Source: Blastococcus colisei (GTDB lineage Bacteria > Actinomycetota > Actinomycetes > Mycobacteriales > Geodermatophilaceae). From it: 64,000 nucleotides of DNA. The translations under genes and the position numbers were made by a program. Shown piece by piece: positions 34,873 through 42,367 of this stretch; positions within the stretch are counted from its first letter, which is position 1; every line of letters begins with the position of its first letter. The notes below the pieces were generated by a model that was not told where the DNA came from, did not search any database, and saw only the letters and a list, made by a program, of their open reading frames with translations. Location of the stretch: the NCBI RefSeq assembly GCF_006717095.1, contig NZ_VFQE01000001.1, positions 4,001,205-4,065,204 of the forward strand. Reading direction: 5' to 3'.

Positions 34873-35361
34873 GTGACCGCTCAGGTGTGGGCCGCCCTCC
34901 TCGGCGGTGCTGCCGTGGGCGCTCTGGTAACCCTCGTCGGAACCTTTCTCAACGGCTGGCTCACCCGCCGCCACGAGAACCGCAGCTGGCTGCTCGACAA
35001 GCGCCTCGACATCTACACCGCCTTCCTCCAGGGCTGGGACGAACTCATGAGCGGGGACCCCAGTGACGACATCGACGAGCGGTTGAGACAAATCGGTCTC
35101 GTTCCCACCACCCAGTGTGTGCTGGTAGCCAGCCCGGAAGTACGTCAGCGCGTCGACACCCTCGACGAGTCGTTGCGCAAGTACGTCGAGGAAGGCGAAC
35201 TTCCCGCGGTCTTCGTTCGGAGCATCGCCGCCGTGCACATCGCGATGCGCCAAGACCTTCTGCAGACTGAATCGCGACGGCGAGACTCGCGTCCGAAGTG
35301 GCGACAACGCCTCGGCGGCAACCGCAGAGCGCGAAAGGTGCAGCGCCAGTACCAGCCCTAG
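34873..35361 (+). CDS. Membrane-anchored protein of unknown function on the opposite strand (accessory gene)
   Basis: The 162-residue protein begins with a transmembrane helix (AALLGGAAVGALVTLVGTFLNGW), then L-T-R-R-H-E-N-R-S-W-L-L-D-K-R-L-D-I-Y and a cytosolic helical domain with a basic tail. The topology resembles small membrane-anchored proteins seen as accessory genes in actinobacterial prophages. It is the only plus-strand gene inside the packaging operon, sitting between the zinc protein and the helix-turn-helix gene, which suggests later insertion and independent expression. A superinfection-exclusion role is a guess. GTG start. Confidence 0.65.
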   Translation: MTAQVWAALLGGAAVGALVTLVGTFLNGWLTRRHENRSWLLDKRLDIYTAFLQGWDELMSGDPSDDIDERLRQIGLVPTTQCVLVASPEVRQRVDTLDESLRKYVEEGELPAVFVRSIAAVHIAMRQDLLQTESRRRDSRPKWRQRLGGNRRARKVQRQYQP

Positions 35362-35366
35362 GCGGT

Positions 35367-35789
35367 TCACCCCGCCTCCCCGTACACCGTCGGCCGGCAC
35401 CCGGCGCAGCACCGGCCGGTGACCAGCAGCGTCCCCACGTTGAAGCCGAACCGCTCGAGCTCGGCCACTGAACGACGACACAGATCGCAGCGGCCCTCAT
35501 CCAGCGAGCCCGCCAACGCTCTCGCCGTCCGAATCGAACAGGCGCGGCACTCCATCCGTCCTCGGTGCGCGGCCACGTAGACCACCTCCGAGCCCTCACG
35601 CGGCCAGTGCGCGCACCGCATCCGGCGGGCACGCCGAACCAGACGCAACACCCACGGCGACGGGCCACGGGAGTAGTCCACGCCGCGGGCACCGGCCATG
35701 CGGGCGAACAGCTCGCACGCCTCCTCGTGGGCACCCGCCGCCTGGTCGGCGAGGAACACGCGGCGTAGGAGATCGAGGCCGGCGTTCAC
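35367..35789 (-). CDS. Cysteine-rich zinc-ribbon-like protein following the large terminase
   Basis: A 140-residue protein with a helical N-terminal half and three C-x2-C or similar clusters (M-E-C-R-A-C, R-C-D-L-C, R-C-C-A-G-C) that probably bind two zinc ions. The function is unknown. GTG 35789 overlaps the terL stop (GTGA). In complete phages the portal gene normally follows terL; this protein is far too small to be a portal. Confidence 0.65.
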   Translation of the reverse strand: MNAGLDLLRRVFLADQAAGAHEEACELFARMAGARGVDYSRGPSPWVLRLVRRARRMRCAHWPREGSEVVYVAAHRGRMECRACSIRTARALAGSLDEGRCDLCRRSVAELERFGFNVGTLLVTGRCCAGCRPTVYGEAG

Positions 35790-37174
35790 CAGCCGCCCCC
35801 GATGCGCATCTCGTCGTCGACCTCGAGCCAGTCGTCCTCGTCCCACGCCGCGGCCGGCGGCAGAGGGAGCTCGTTACGGCCCAGCTGCAACACCGCCAGA
35901 CACAACGCCATCGCCAGGTCGTCATGCCCCACCCGGTCCGGCACAGCGATCCGCATCAACCCCGACTCGGTGCGCTCGAACTCCAGCGCCGACAGCTGGC
36001 GCAACAGCCCCGGATGCGGCGGCAACTCCAGGCGGTCCTGCTGCATCAGCAGCTGCACCAGGCCGAACCCGTCCTGCTTCAGCTTCGCTGTCGTCTGCAC
36101 CGGCACCACGACGTGGTGACCACGCTGCGCGAGCAACTGCGACAGCTGCAGCGTCGGGTAGTCCCCGACGCCGTTCGTCTCCGCCGCCAACGCCCCGAAC
36201 GGGTACATGCCGGCCACCTCGACCAGCCGGTCGATCCACACGTCGTACGACATCCGGTGGTGTTCCTCCAGCCACAGCACCCGATACCGCAGCCGGCCAC
36301 GCTCGTCGTAGGGCGGCGACGACGAGCCCAGCACCACCAGAGTGTTCGCGTCGTTCCGCGACCCCCAGTCCACGCCGCCCACCACCTGCACCACGCCGTG
36401 CGCCACTGCCTCCTCCGGCGGCAACAGCCCGTAGTCCTTCGTCGCGTTCTCCAGCTCCACCGACGTGAAGAACGCGCCGACGTCGTCCGTCCACTCAGCC
36501 AGGTACTCCCGGGCGAAGTAGTGCGGCGCCTCCCGCTCCCGGATCTGCTCGAGTAGCACGTCATCCACCATCGGACTGACCGAGCTCGGCCAGTGCCAGG
36601 CCGCCACCTGCCCATCCGGCGACCGCATCCCGCGGTGCCACAGCAGCCTGAAGAAGTGCTCCGTGCTGCCCCACGGCGTGCTCGCGAGGATCACCCGCGA
36701 CCCCGGCCGGGCGATGATCGCCGGCTCCGCCGCCCGCCACACCTCCGTGTCGATGAACCCCGCCTCGTCCACGATCAGCAAATCCACCGGCCACCCGCGG
36801 ATCTGCTGCTGCGACGGCGGAACCGACCGGATCACCGACCCGTTCGACAGCGTCAGCGACCCCTTCGACTCGTCCAGCACCGACCCCGCCAGCAGCGGAG
36901 ACGACGTCGCCAACGTCGCGCACTCCGCCAGCAGCCGCCGCGACGCCACCTCACCCGCCGACACCAGCAGCACGCTGTAGTTCCGGCGCGTCGCCGCGGC
37001 GTGCAGCGCGATGATCGCCAAGCCCCGCGACTTGCCGACCTGACGGCCAGCGCACACCACCCGGTAGCGGGCGTCCGAACGGGCGAACGCCAGCTGATGC
37101 GGCCACAGGGCTTGCCCCACCAGCTGCTCGGCGAACGCCCCGATCTCCAGGAACTGCGACACGTCCACAGTCAC
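35786..37174 (-). CDS. terL: Phage terminase large subunit
   Basis: The 462-residue DNA-packaging motor has an ATPase domain with Walker A GRQVGKS (43-49), Walker B LLIVDEA and the coupling motif ASTPWGS, followed by an RNase H-like nuclease domain with V-D-W-G-S-R-N-D, A-E-T-N-G-V-G and G-H-D-D-L-A-M-A. All catalytic acidic residues expected are present, so the enzyme appears intact. It cuts concatemeric DNA and pumps it into the prohead. It overlaps terS upstream and the zinc protein gene downstream. Confidence 0.95.
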   Translation of the reverse strand: MTVDVSQFLEIGAFAEQLVGQALWPHQLAFARSDARYRVVCAGRQVGKSRGLAIIALHAAATRRNYSVLLVSAGEVASRRLLAECATLATSSPLLAGSVLDESKGSLTLSNGSVIRSVPPSQQQIRGWPVDLLIVDEAGFIDTEVWRAAEPAIIARPGSRVILASTPWGSTEHFFRLLWHRGMRSPDGQVAAWHWPSSVSPMVDDVLLEQIREREAPHYFAREYLAEWTDDVGAFFTSVELENATKDYGLLPPEEAVAHGVVQVVGGVDWGSRNDANTLVVLGSSSPPYDERGRLRYRVLWLEEHHRMSYDVWIDRLVEVAGMYPFGALAAETNGVGDYPTLQLSQLLAQRGHHVVVPVQTTAKLKQDGFGLVQLLMQQDRLELPPHPGLLRQLSALEFERTESGLMRIAVPDRVGHDDLAMALCLAVLQLGRNELPLPPAAAWDEDDWLEVDDEMRIGGGW

Positions 37175-37659
37175 GACGGCTCACCGCCCCGGCCCGCCGC
37201 GTCCTGTACGTCCCGCGCATCCGACAGCAGCCGGGCCATGTCCACCTGGGTAGCCGCCACATCCCTGCCGAGCCGCGCCCGGGACAGCGGATCCAGGCCC
37301 AGCCGCGCCCGCCCCGACAGCGCCCGCGCCTCCGCCCGGTGCAGCAACAGGTACGCGGACTTCACGGCGTCGTTGTCCAAGTCGCCGACCCCGTCCGCCG
37401 CCGCCTCCCCGGCCCGCTCGAGGTACTCCGTCAGCAGCTGCACCTGAGCCTCCGCACGGGCCCACGCCCACAGCGCCGGCCGGTCCGCCGCGGTCAGCCA
37501 CGCCACTGCCGGGTCGGCGTCGACCAGGGCCACGAGCTCGGTTGCCAGCGGGTCCACCCGCCGCGGCGAGTACGCGCCGTGCCTCGTCGACAGATCGTGG
37601 CCGGGTTGGAACGGCGGACGCTGCCCGGGGAACGCCGGAGTCCACTCCTGCTCGCTCAC
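37171..37659 (-). CDS. terS: Probable terminase small subunit
   Basis: The 162-residue protein immediately precedes terL, overlapping it by 4 nt. It begins EQEWTPAFPGQRPPFQPGHDLSTRHGAYS, the P-F-x-P-G-x-x-x-S-x-x-H-G-A-Y-S motif common in small terminases and terminase-adjacent phage proteins of actinobacteria, and continues with helices and a C-terminal R-D-V-A-A-T-Q-V-D-M-A-R-L-L-S. It would recognise the pac or cos site and so decide which genome is packaged. Confidence 0.75.
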   Translation of the reverse strand: MSEQEWTPAFPGQRPPFQPGHDLSTRHGAYSPRRVDPLATELVALVDADPAVAWLTAADRPALWAWARAEAQVQLLTEYLERAGEAAADGVGDLDNDAVKSAYLLLHRAEARALSGRARLGLDPLSRARLGRDVAATQVDMARLLSDARDVQDAAGRGGEPS

Positions 37660-38159
37660 GGCCACACCACCGCCCCCAGCGACACGCGATGCGCGGCAGG
37701 CACGACCACGGGTGGATGACCCAGGTGATCCAGGCCCATCGCCGCCAGTACCAGCGCATCCGCCTGGTCGTTGCCGGTCACCTCCACGTCGGGGAAGCGG
37801 CGCACCACCGCGGCGAGCACCGCGTCCTTCGCCGCGTTGCCCTTGCCCGTCGCGTACTTCGCCCGGGCGGTCGGCGGCACCTGCGCCCACGGCACCACGC
37901 CGTCCAGGCGCTCCACGACCAGGTGCCACAGCCCGGCCCGCTCGGCGGCCTTCCCCGTGGTGCGGGAGTACGCCAGGCCCTCGACCACGACCAGGGCCGT
38001 CTCGTCGCCCACGTTGTCCTGCACGGCGTCACGGATCCAGCGCAGCCGAGGCAGCCCATCCACACCGCGAGGTGGAACCAGACGGTCAGCCCATCCAGCC
38101 CCGGCGATGCCCGTCGACGTGAGCGACAGGTCCAGGCCGAGGACGGCGGGGCGGGTCAC
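37656..38159 (-). CDS. RuvC-like Holliday junction resolvase
   Basis: The 167-residue protein has the RuvC/RNase H-like fold: V-L-G-L-D-L-S-L-T-S-T-G-I-A at the start with the first catalytic aspartate, V-V-V-E-G-L-A-Y-S with the glutamate, and G-N-D-Q-A-D-A-L-V-L-A with the final acidic pair, plus the K-G-N-A-A-K-D loop. Phage members resolve branched DNA before packaging, which fits its position directly before the terminase genes. GTG 38159 overlaps the upstream stop. Confidence 0.87.
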   Translation of the reverse strand: MTRPAVLGLDLSLTSTGIAGAGWADRLVPPRGVDGLPRLRWIRDAVQDNVGDETALVVVEGLAYSRTTGKAAERAGLWHLVVERLDGVVPWAQVPPTARAKYATGKGNAAKDAVLAAVVRRFPDVEVTGNDQADALVLAAMGLDHLGHPPVVVPAAHRVSLGAVVWP

Positions 38160-38311
38160 CGCCGCACCGCCGGCAGGCCGACGAACATCCACAGGATGCG
38201 AACCACCTGCTCGGGCGCCGACGTCTCGCCGCGCTCAATGCGGGCCAGCCGCCCGCGGGCCACGGTCTGCGCCTGGTCCCAGAGCTTCCGCTGCACGTCT
38301 GCCTGCCTCAC
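38156..38311 (-). CDS. Small XRE-like helix-turn-helix protein
   Basis: A 51-residue protein (QADVQRKLWDQAQTVARG, R-L-A-R-I-E-R-G-E-T-S-A-P) with the R-L-A-R-I-E-R-G-E signature of XRE/Cro-type domains. It is shorter than usual at the N-terminus and may lack the first helix. It overlaps genes on both sides (GTGA), so it is part of the operon rather than a separate repressor gene. Confidence 0.6.
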   Translation of the reverse strand: MRQADVQRKLWDQAQTVARGRLARIERGETSAPEQVVRILWMFVGLPAVRR

Positions 38312-38562
38312 GCTGCACCGCCCCGACGCTCCGGGCACAGCCGGTCACCGTCGTCGACCTGACCGAGGCCACCGCAGGTGACGCAGCCCGGGCCACATGC
38401 CAGCCCCCACGCCACAGCCTTGGCGATCGTGGCCCGCCAGATCTCCACCTGCCGCGCCGACGCACGCAGCTCCCCGGCATCGACCGCGACCAGCGACGCC
38501 CGGGCGTGCACCACAGCCGCCGACCACACCGCGGCCAGGGTCGGGTCCTGCATGGCGCTCAT
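38308..38562 (-). CDS. Small protein with a zinc-knuckle motif
   Basis: The 84-residue protein is helical at the N-terminus (V-W-S-A-A-V-V-H-A-R-A) and carries C-G-P-G-C-V-T-C-G-G-L-G and a last cysteine in R-L-C-P near the end, probably one zinc site. Function is unknown. Its stop overlaps the start of the XRE-like gene; 36 nt separate its start from the recombinase gene. Confidence 0.6.
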   Translation of the reverse strand: MSAMQDPTLAAVWSAAVVHARASLVAVDAGELRASARQVEIWRATIAKAVAWGLACGPGCVTCGGLGQVDDGDRLCPERRGGAA

Positions 38563-38598
38563 GCGAGCACCGCCGAGACGGCGCCGGTCAGGCCTAGG

Positions 38599-39285
38599 TC
38601 AGAGGCGAGCGACGATCCGTGCCAACGACTGAGGGTGCCAGCGGTCCGACCGCTTGGGCCGGTGCCCCTCCGTGGTGAGGGTGGCAGCCATCGCCCGCAG
38701 GCTGGCCCCTTCTTCGTGCAGCTCCCGAATCCGGGACAGTGCCGCAGCCTCCCGCTCGTCATCGACGAGGACGCCGGCCTCGGCCCGCTGCCCGTAGGAC
38801 GGGGAACCGAACGCGAACCCGCCGAGCTCGGCCTTCCTGCGCCGACCATCGCGGAGCCGCTTGACGACCATGCGCCGCTCCAGCTCGGAGAACACGCCGA
38901 CCATCTGCCGCATCGCGGTGCGCATCGGGTCGTCGGGATCGTCGGGCAGCACCTCGCCGGAGTCGACGGTGAAGAGCCGCCCGCCCATGCGCCACACCGC
39001 CGCGAGGGTCGCTTCCTGCACGGTGAGGGCACGGGCCAGACGGTCGAGGCGAGCGACGACCAGCGCGTCGACCTGGCCGTCACGCACCGCCTCGAGCACG
39101 AGGGGTAGCCCGATGCGGTCCTCGACGCCGTTACTGCCGGAGACGCCGGCGTCGGCATGGATGGCCACGAGGCGATGCCCGTTGGCCTTGGCCCACTTCC
39201 GGATCGACCGTTCCTGCACGTCCAGCCCGAGACCGTGCTCGGCCTGCTCACGGGTGCTGACACGGACGTATCCGACGACTCGCAT
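38599..39285 (-). CDS. Serine recombinase (resolvase/invertase type)
   Basis: The 228-residue protein starts MRVVGYVRVST with the catalytic serine at residue 10, contains R-L-D-R-L-A-R-A, the long E helix (RTAMRQMVGVFSELERRMVVKRLRDGR) and a C-terminal helix-turn-helix (E-G-A-S-L-R-A-M-A-A-T-L-T). It is a small serine recombinase, distinct from the 457-residue integrase of the same element. It could resolve dimers, invert a segment or be an accessory recombinase. It lies directly downstream of the repeat array at 39473-39573. Confidence 0.9.
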   Translation of the reverse strand: MRVVGYVRVSTREQAEHGLGLDVQERSIRKWAKANGHRLVAIHADAGVSGSNGVEDRIGLPLVLEAVRDGQVDALVVARLDRLARALTVQEATLAAVWRMGGRLFTVDSGEVLPDDPDDPMRTAMRQMVGVFSELERRMVVKRLRDGRRRKAELGGFAFGSPSYGQRAEAGVLVDDEREAAALSRIRELHEEGASLRAMAATLTTEGHRPKRSDRWHPQSLARIVARL

Positions 39286-39577
39286 AGGGACAGCGTCACG
39301 CCTCTGACCTGCGGTGTCAACTCTACTTCAGTAGACGTGACACACGACCCCGATGAGGCCTCGGCTCGCGCGGGCGCGGCATTCCAGCACATCGACGGAT
39401 GGAGACGGGCGCTGCGGTCGGCACTCCCGGGAGTGGGGTGCAGTGGGGGTCGCGCGCGTGGGGTGCGCACGCACTGCTCCGACTGCGCTGACTGCACCGA
39501 TTGGCCCAGTGAGAGCAGTGAGTGCAGTGGGAGCGCTCTCCCCTGACTGTGCTCCGACTGGGTGCTCCGACTGTGGG
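39286..39577. other. Noncoding region between rep-like and recombinase genes
   Basis: About 290 nt without a convincing gene. The first half contains TCTACTTCAGTAGA at about 39322-39335, a short palindromic site in front of the recombinase start that could be its operator or target. The second half holds the 9-bp repeat array annotated separately. Confidence 0.55.
39473..39573. repeat. Iteron-like array of 9-bp units in two opposed triplets plus two extra copies
   Basis: On the plus strand three tandem 9-mers, ACTGCTCCG, ACTGCGCTG and ACTGCACCG, occupy 39473-39499. After 7 nt, three more, CAGTGAGAG, CAGTGAGTG and CAGTGGGAG, occupy 39507-39533. Read on the minus strand the second set contains the same unit as the first (consensus SACTGCNCY), so the array is two inverted triplets. 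GCTCCGACTG also occurs at 39476, 39551 and 39564. Strict 9-bp spacing next to a RepA-like gene suggests an origin or a multi-site operator. Confidence 0.6.
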
Positions 39578-40708
39578 TCACGGGGTTTCTCCTGTCTGGG
39601 TGTCCGGCAGCGACCAGTAGGTGCGCCGGGGGAAGCCGCTGCTGGTGGACTCGATGCGGTGGCGGACTCGGGCCCGCTTGAGTGCGTCGTAGCTGTGGCC
39701 GTTCTTGTGGCCGTCGGCCTTGACGTCGGCGGAGGGTGCGGTGCCGCCGTTGTCGGCGAGGTAGCCGAGGAGCCATTGCCCGGCGTCGGTCGTTGCGGTG
39801 CGGTTGTCGCTGGTGTCGTGGCTGTCTTCGAGGACGGCGGTGAGGCTGCGTGGGTCTTCGCCGGCCCAGGTGAGGCGTCCGGTCCAGATCTCGCCTTCGT
39901 CGGTGTCGGTGACGTGGTGACTGCCGATGCGGAACCGGAGGGTGGGGAGGTCGCTGCGTCCCAGGTTGTTCTTGGCCAGACCGAGCAGTCGGAGGCCGGG
40001 GTCGTCCTGGTCGGCGATGACGTAGAGGACGGATCGGGCGACGGCGGCGAACGCGCGTGACCCCATGAGCGAGGTCAGTGGGTCGCTGGTGCGCCCCTTG
40101 TTGACGTGGATGAGGCCGAGGACGGTGGCGCCGCTGCGGTCGGCGAGGGCGGTCAGGGGTTCGAGTGCCTGGCGCACCTCGCTGTCCTTGTGCGTGTCCA
40201 GGGCGGCGTCCAGGCGGCTCATCAGCGGGTCGAGGAGAAGGAGAACGGCGCCGACGGTGCGCATCTGCTGTTCCAGGCCGAGGAGGTCGGCGGGGAGGGA
40301 CAGCCCGCCGTCGATGCCCTCGCTGGTCTTGACGTCGACGCGGTACACCCGGTCGAGGTCGGCGCCGGCGGCGAGCAGCCGGGGGGCGATGGTGTGTCCC
40401 CAGGAGTCCTCGGTGGCGCAGACAACGATTGCCCGCGGGGTGCCCTTGTGGTGCCCGTCGAGCTGGCCGCGGGTGATGTCGGCGGCGAGGGTGTAGGCGG
40501 CGGTCGACTTCCCGATCCCTTCGCGCCCACCCAGGAGGGTGAGCGACCCGAGGGGCAGGCGCCCGTCCCATAGCCACCGGACGGCGCGAAGCCTGACGGT
40601 GGAGGCGGGAGTGAGGACGACGGATCGACTCGACGTCGGGGGGTGCGGCTGCGGGTCGGGTGGCAGGGGAACCCACTCGTCCGGGGCGACGAGCCGGGCC
40701 ACGGTCAC
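39578..40708 (-). CDS. RepA-like AAA ATPase (replicative helicase type)
   Basis: The 376-residue protein has a RecA/RepA-fold ATPase core: Walker A G-G-R-E-G-I-G-K-S-T at 60-69, V-C-A-T-E-D-S strand, Walker B A-V-L-L-L-L-D-P-L-M, then V-L-G-L-I-H-V-N-K. A winged-helix-like C-terminal region follows (D-A-L-K-R-A-R-V-R-H-R-I-E-S). Proteins like this act as hexameric helicases for plasmids, satellites and phages. No separate primase is visible in the element. It overlaps the upstream gene (GTGA) and ends beside the iteron-like array. Confidence 0.85.
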   Translation of the reverse strand: MTVARLVAPDEWVPLPPDPQPHPPTSSRSVVLTPASTVRLRAVRWLWDGRLPLGSLTLLGGREGIGKSTAAYTLAADITRGQLDGHHKGTPRAIVVCATEDSWGHTIAPRLLAAGADLDRVYRVDVKTSEGIDGGLSLPADLLGLEQQMRTVGAVLLLLDPLMSRLDAALDTHKDSEVRQALEPLTALADRSGATVLGLIHVNKGRTSDPLTSLMGSRAFAAVARSVLYVIADQDDPGLRLLGLAKNNLGRSDLPTLRFRIGSHHVTDTDEGEIWTGRLTWAGEDPRSLTAVLEDSHDTSDNRTATTDAGQWLLGYLADNGGTAPSADVKADGHKNGHSYDALKRARVRHRIESTSSGFPRRTYWSLPDTQTGETP

Positions 40709-40947
40709 CGGACCACCGCCGTCAGCTGCACGGCGCGGCGGTCCGCGTACTCAATCCGGGCGAGCAGATCGGCAACGCGGTCCACCGTGATGCACCAGTG
40801 GTCCGAGCAGGCCGTGTGCGGGATGTGGAGCTCCTGGAGGGTGCGTTCGAGCCCGTAGCCGCGGAGCCGGGCCGTGTGGGGACCGACTTCGACGGTGACG
40901 GCGGCTCGGGTGGAGGGTTCGTCGAAGAGGGCGGAGGTGTCGGTCAC
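40705..40947 (-). CDS. Small element protein of unknown function
   Basis: An 80-residue protein (VTDTSALFDEPSTRAAVTVEV, later H-T-A-C-S-D-H-W-C-I-T-V-D-R-V-A-D-L-L). Two cysteines and histidines in the centre may bind metal. GTG 40947 and the stop overlap neighbours by 4 nt each, confirming the frame. It is expressed with the RepA-like protein. Confidence 0.65.
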   Translation of the reverse strand: MTDTSALFDEPSTRAAVTVEVGPHTARLRGYGLERTLQELHIPHTACSDHWCITVDRVADLLARIEYADRRAVQLTAVVR

Positions 40948-41375
40948 GCCGCCCCCTGGTGCCGCTGGAGCGGGAACGCCTCGTCGAGGGCAGCCTGCTG
41001 GGCCTGTGCCCGTTCGGCCGCGGCTTCGTCGCCGCGGCGGCGGGCCAGCTCGAGCTGCGATGGTCCGGGCTTGGCGTAGCTGGCGCGCTGCCTCCGGGTG
41101 AGCGTGGGCGTCCAGCCGTCGAGGTCGTGCTCGAGGCGGTCGAGTTCGCGGGCCTCGTCGAGTTCGATGCGCAGGCGTAGGGCGATCTCGGCGGGGTTTG
41201 TGTAGGTGCGCCATGCCGCGGCGGCGTGGACGCAGGCGGCGACGCGGATGGCGGAGTTCTCGGGCAGGGCGTGCCACTCCCGGGACCCGTAGTCAGGGAT
41301 CGGCTGATCGCCTGCCGCAGCGATCAGCCGATCCTCCCAGGGAAGCAACCCCGGGAGTGGCAGAGGCCGGGTCAC
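40944..41375 (-). CDS. DUF2742-like phage protein
   Basis: The 143-residue protein has P-I-P-D-Y-G-S-R-E-W-H-A-L-P followed by R-V-A-A-C-V-H-A-A-A-A-W-R-T-Y, a pattern I associate with DUF2742 proteins of actinobacterial prophages such as phiRv2. The C-terminal half is a charged helix with Q-L-E-L-A-R-R-R-G-D-E-A-A. Function is unknown. GTG 41375 overlaps the upstream stop. Confidence 0.6.
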   Translation of the reverse strand: MTRPLPLPGLLPWEDRLIAAAGDQPIPDYGSREWHALPENSAIRVAACVHAAAAWRTYTNPAEIALRLRIELDEARELDRLEHDLDGWTPTLTRRQRASYAKPGPSQLELARRRGDEAAAERAQAQQAALDEAFPLQRHQGAA

Positions 41376-41662
41376 GGGACCACCTGCAGGTGCCGACGCC
41401 GGCCAAAACGCTGGCGGGCGGCGAGTGCCGCGACGACCTCGCTCGGTGCGATGCCGGGGAACCCGGTGGCGGCCAGGTGATCCAGCGTGACCTGCCAGGC
41501 GGCGAGCTCCCACTCGTCGAGCGGAGCGGCAGCAGCAATTCTGTCGGAGGTGTCGTTAGACTGCCGCTTGAGGACGGGCAGCTTGGTGGCGGCGCGATCT
41601 TCTGGAAGGCCAGGGTTCCCGCAGGCCCGCGGGGCACCTGGCCTTTCGCTTGTCCGTTTCAC
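41372..41662 (-). CDS. Element protein of unknown function
   Basis: A 96-residue protein with a basic N-terminus and a helical C-terminal half (E-W-E-L-A-A-W-Q-V-T-L-D-H-L-A-A-T-G, A-P-S-E-V-V-A-A-L-A-A-R). It has no recognised domain. It overlaps both neighbours by 4 nt. The first 30 residues may be too long if an internal GTG is used. Confidence 0.55.
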   Translation of the reverse strand: MKRTSERPGAPRACGNPGLPEDRAATKLPVLKRQSNDTSDRIAAAAPLDEWELAAWQVTLDHLAATGFPGIAPSEVVAALAARQRFGRRRHLQVVP

Positions 41663-41880
41663 GCAGCTGCACCACCCGAAGTGGCCGGCGTGAACAGCGA
41701 TGCCAAGCGTTCTCGCTGCTCGTCGGTGAGTGGTGGCGCTGTGGCGAGGGTTCGGGAGATGTACTCCTCGAGCCGGACAGCGCGAAGATCGCGTCTCGCC
41801 TGGAGGGTGTCGGGTGAGTCGGGGCCGCGGTGGCGGCTGAGGCCCGCGACGCGGGCTCGAGCGGTGTGGACCGCTGACAT
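41659..41880 (-). CDS. Small early protein, phage type
   Basis: The 73-residue protein contains Q-A-R-R-D-L-R-A-V-R-L-E-E-Y-I and A-P-P-L-T-D-E-Q-R-E-R-L-A-S-L-F, a helical pattern common in small early proteins of actinobacterial prophages. The function is not known. It is the first gene after a 142-nt noncoding gap and therefore probably the first gene of the early-replication transcript. Confidence 0.65.
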   Translation of the reverse strand: MSAVHTARARVAGLSRHRGPDSPDTLQARRDLRAVRLEEYISRTLATAPPLTDEQRERLASLFTPATSGGAAA

Positions 41881-42022
41881 GGTGTCGCTCCGGGGGGCGT
41901 GGCTGACTGCCCCACCGGATGAGCGGGTTGACCGCCGCGGATGATCTTTACGCTAGCCGCGGCCCTTGCGAGGTGGCTCGAGCACCCGTAACTGGATGTG
42001 CCCGAGCGCCTTCTTTCTGTGC
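41881..42022 (-). promoter_or_regulatory. Intergenic region with probable promoter for the early operon
   Basis: This 142-nt gap is the only sizeable break between the integrase group and the replication group. On the minus strand it contains TAGCGTAAAGAT (41949-41960), offering a TAGCGT or TAAAGA -10-like hexamer about 70 nt upstream of the first early gene. I see no clear -35 or operator. Confidence 0.4.
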
Positions 42023-42367
42023 TTAGAACGGTAGCAACGACACGTCCAGCTCCGTCTTCGACACGCCGCCGGCAGCAAGAGCACGCAGCGCAGGCCACCA
42101 GCGATCCGGCTTCACGTACGTGTGCTTTCGGCACCGGGGGCAGCGGAAGGTCAGGGACTCCCGGGAGAGCCCACTGCCCGGGTCGGCATCCGGGGTGGGC
42201 GGCCACCAGTGCCGCCCCTGATGCGACATCATCCCCGAGTCACCGGCGAGCTCAACGCCGGCGAGGCGGGCCAGCGGGTGCCGACCTTTGTCGGTGCAGA
42301 CCACGTCGACCCAGGCGAAGCCCTCATGGTCGTACTCCGGCTGCGGCACCCACCTGGCGGGCCTCAT
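42023..42367 (-). CDS. Zinc-ribbon-like protein following the integrase
   Basis: The 114-residue protein has C-T-D-K-G-R-H near the N-terminus, F-R-C-P-R-C-R-K-H-T in the middle and a C-terminal helix (WWPALRALAAGGVSKTELDVSLLPF). The split cysteine pairs suggest one zinc ribbon. Similar proteins occur in actinobacterial prophages, with no assigned role. ATG 42367 overlaps the integrase stop (ATGA), so it is co-translated with the integrase and is one candidate for a recombination partner. Confidence 0.65.
   Translation of the reverse strand: MRPARWVPQPEYDHEGFAWVDVVCTDKGRHPLARLAGVELAGDSGMMSHQGRHWWPPTPDADPGSGLSRESLTFRCPRCRKHTYVKPDRWWPALRALAAGGVSKTELDVSLLPF

Noticed and set aside
38599..39285. 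Second phage element or transposon bounded by the small serine recombinase
   Set aside because: No terminal repeats or target duplications are visible around it, and its strand and position fit the surrounding operon.
39473..39573. CRISPR array
   Set aside because: The repeats are 9-bp units in direct contact, without spacers of CRISPR length, and no cas genes are present.
38559..40676. A 705-codon minus-strand frame across the recombinase and rep genes
   Set aside because: Its product is low-complexity Arg/Pro/His sequence, and the rep and recombinase frames have clear domain motifs and coupled starts.
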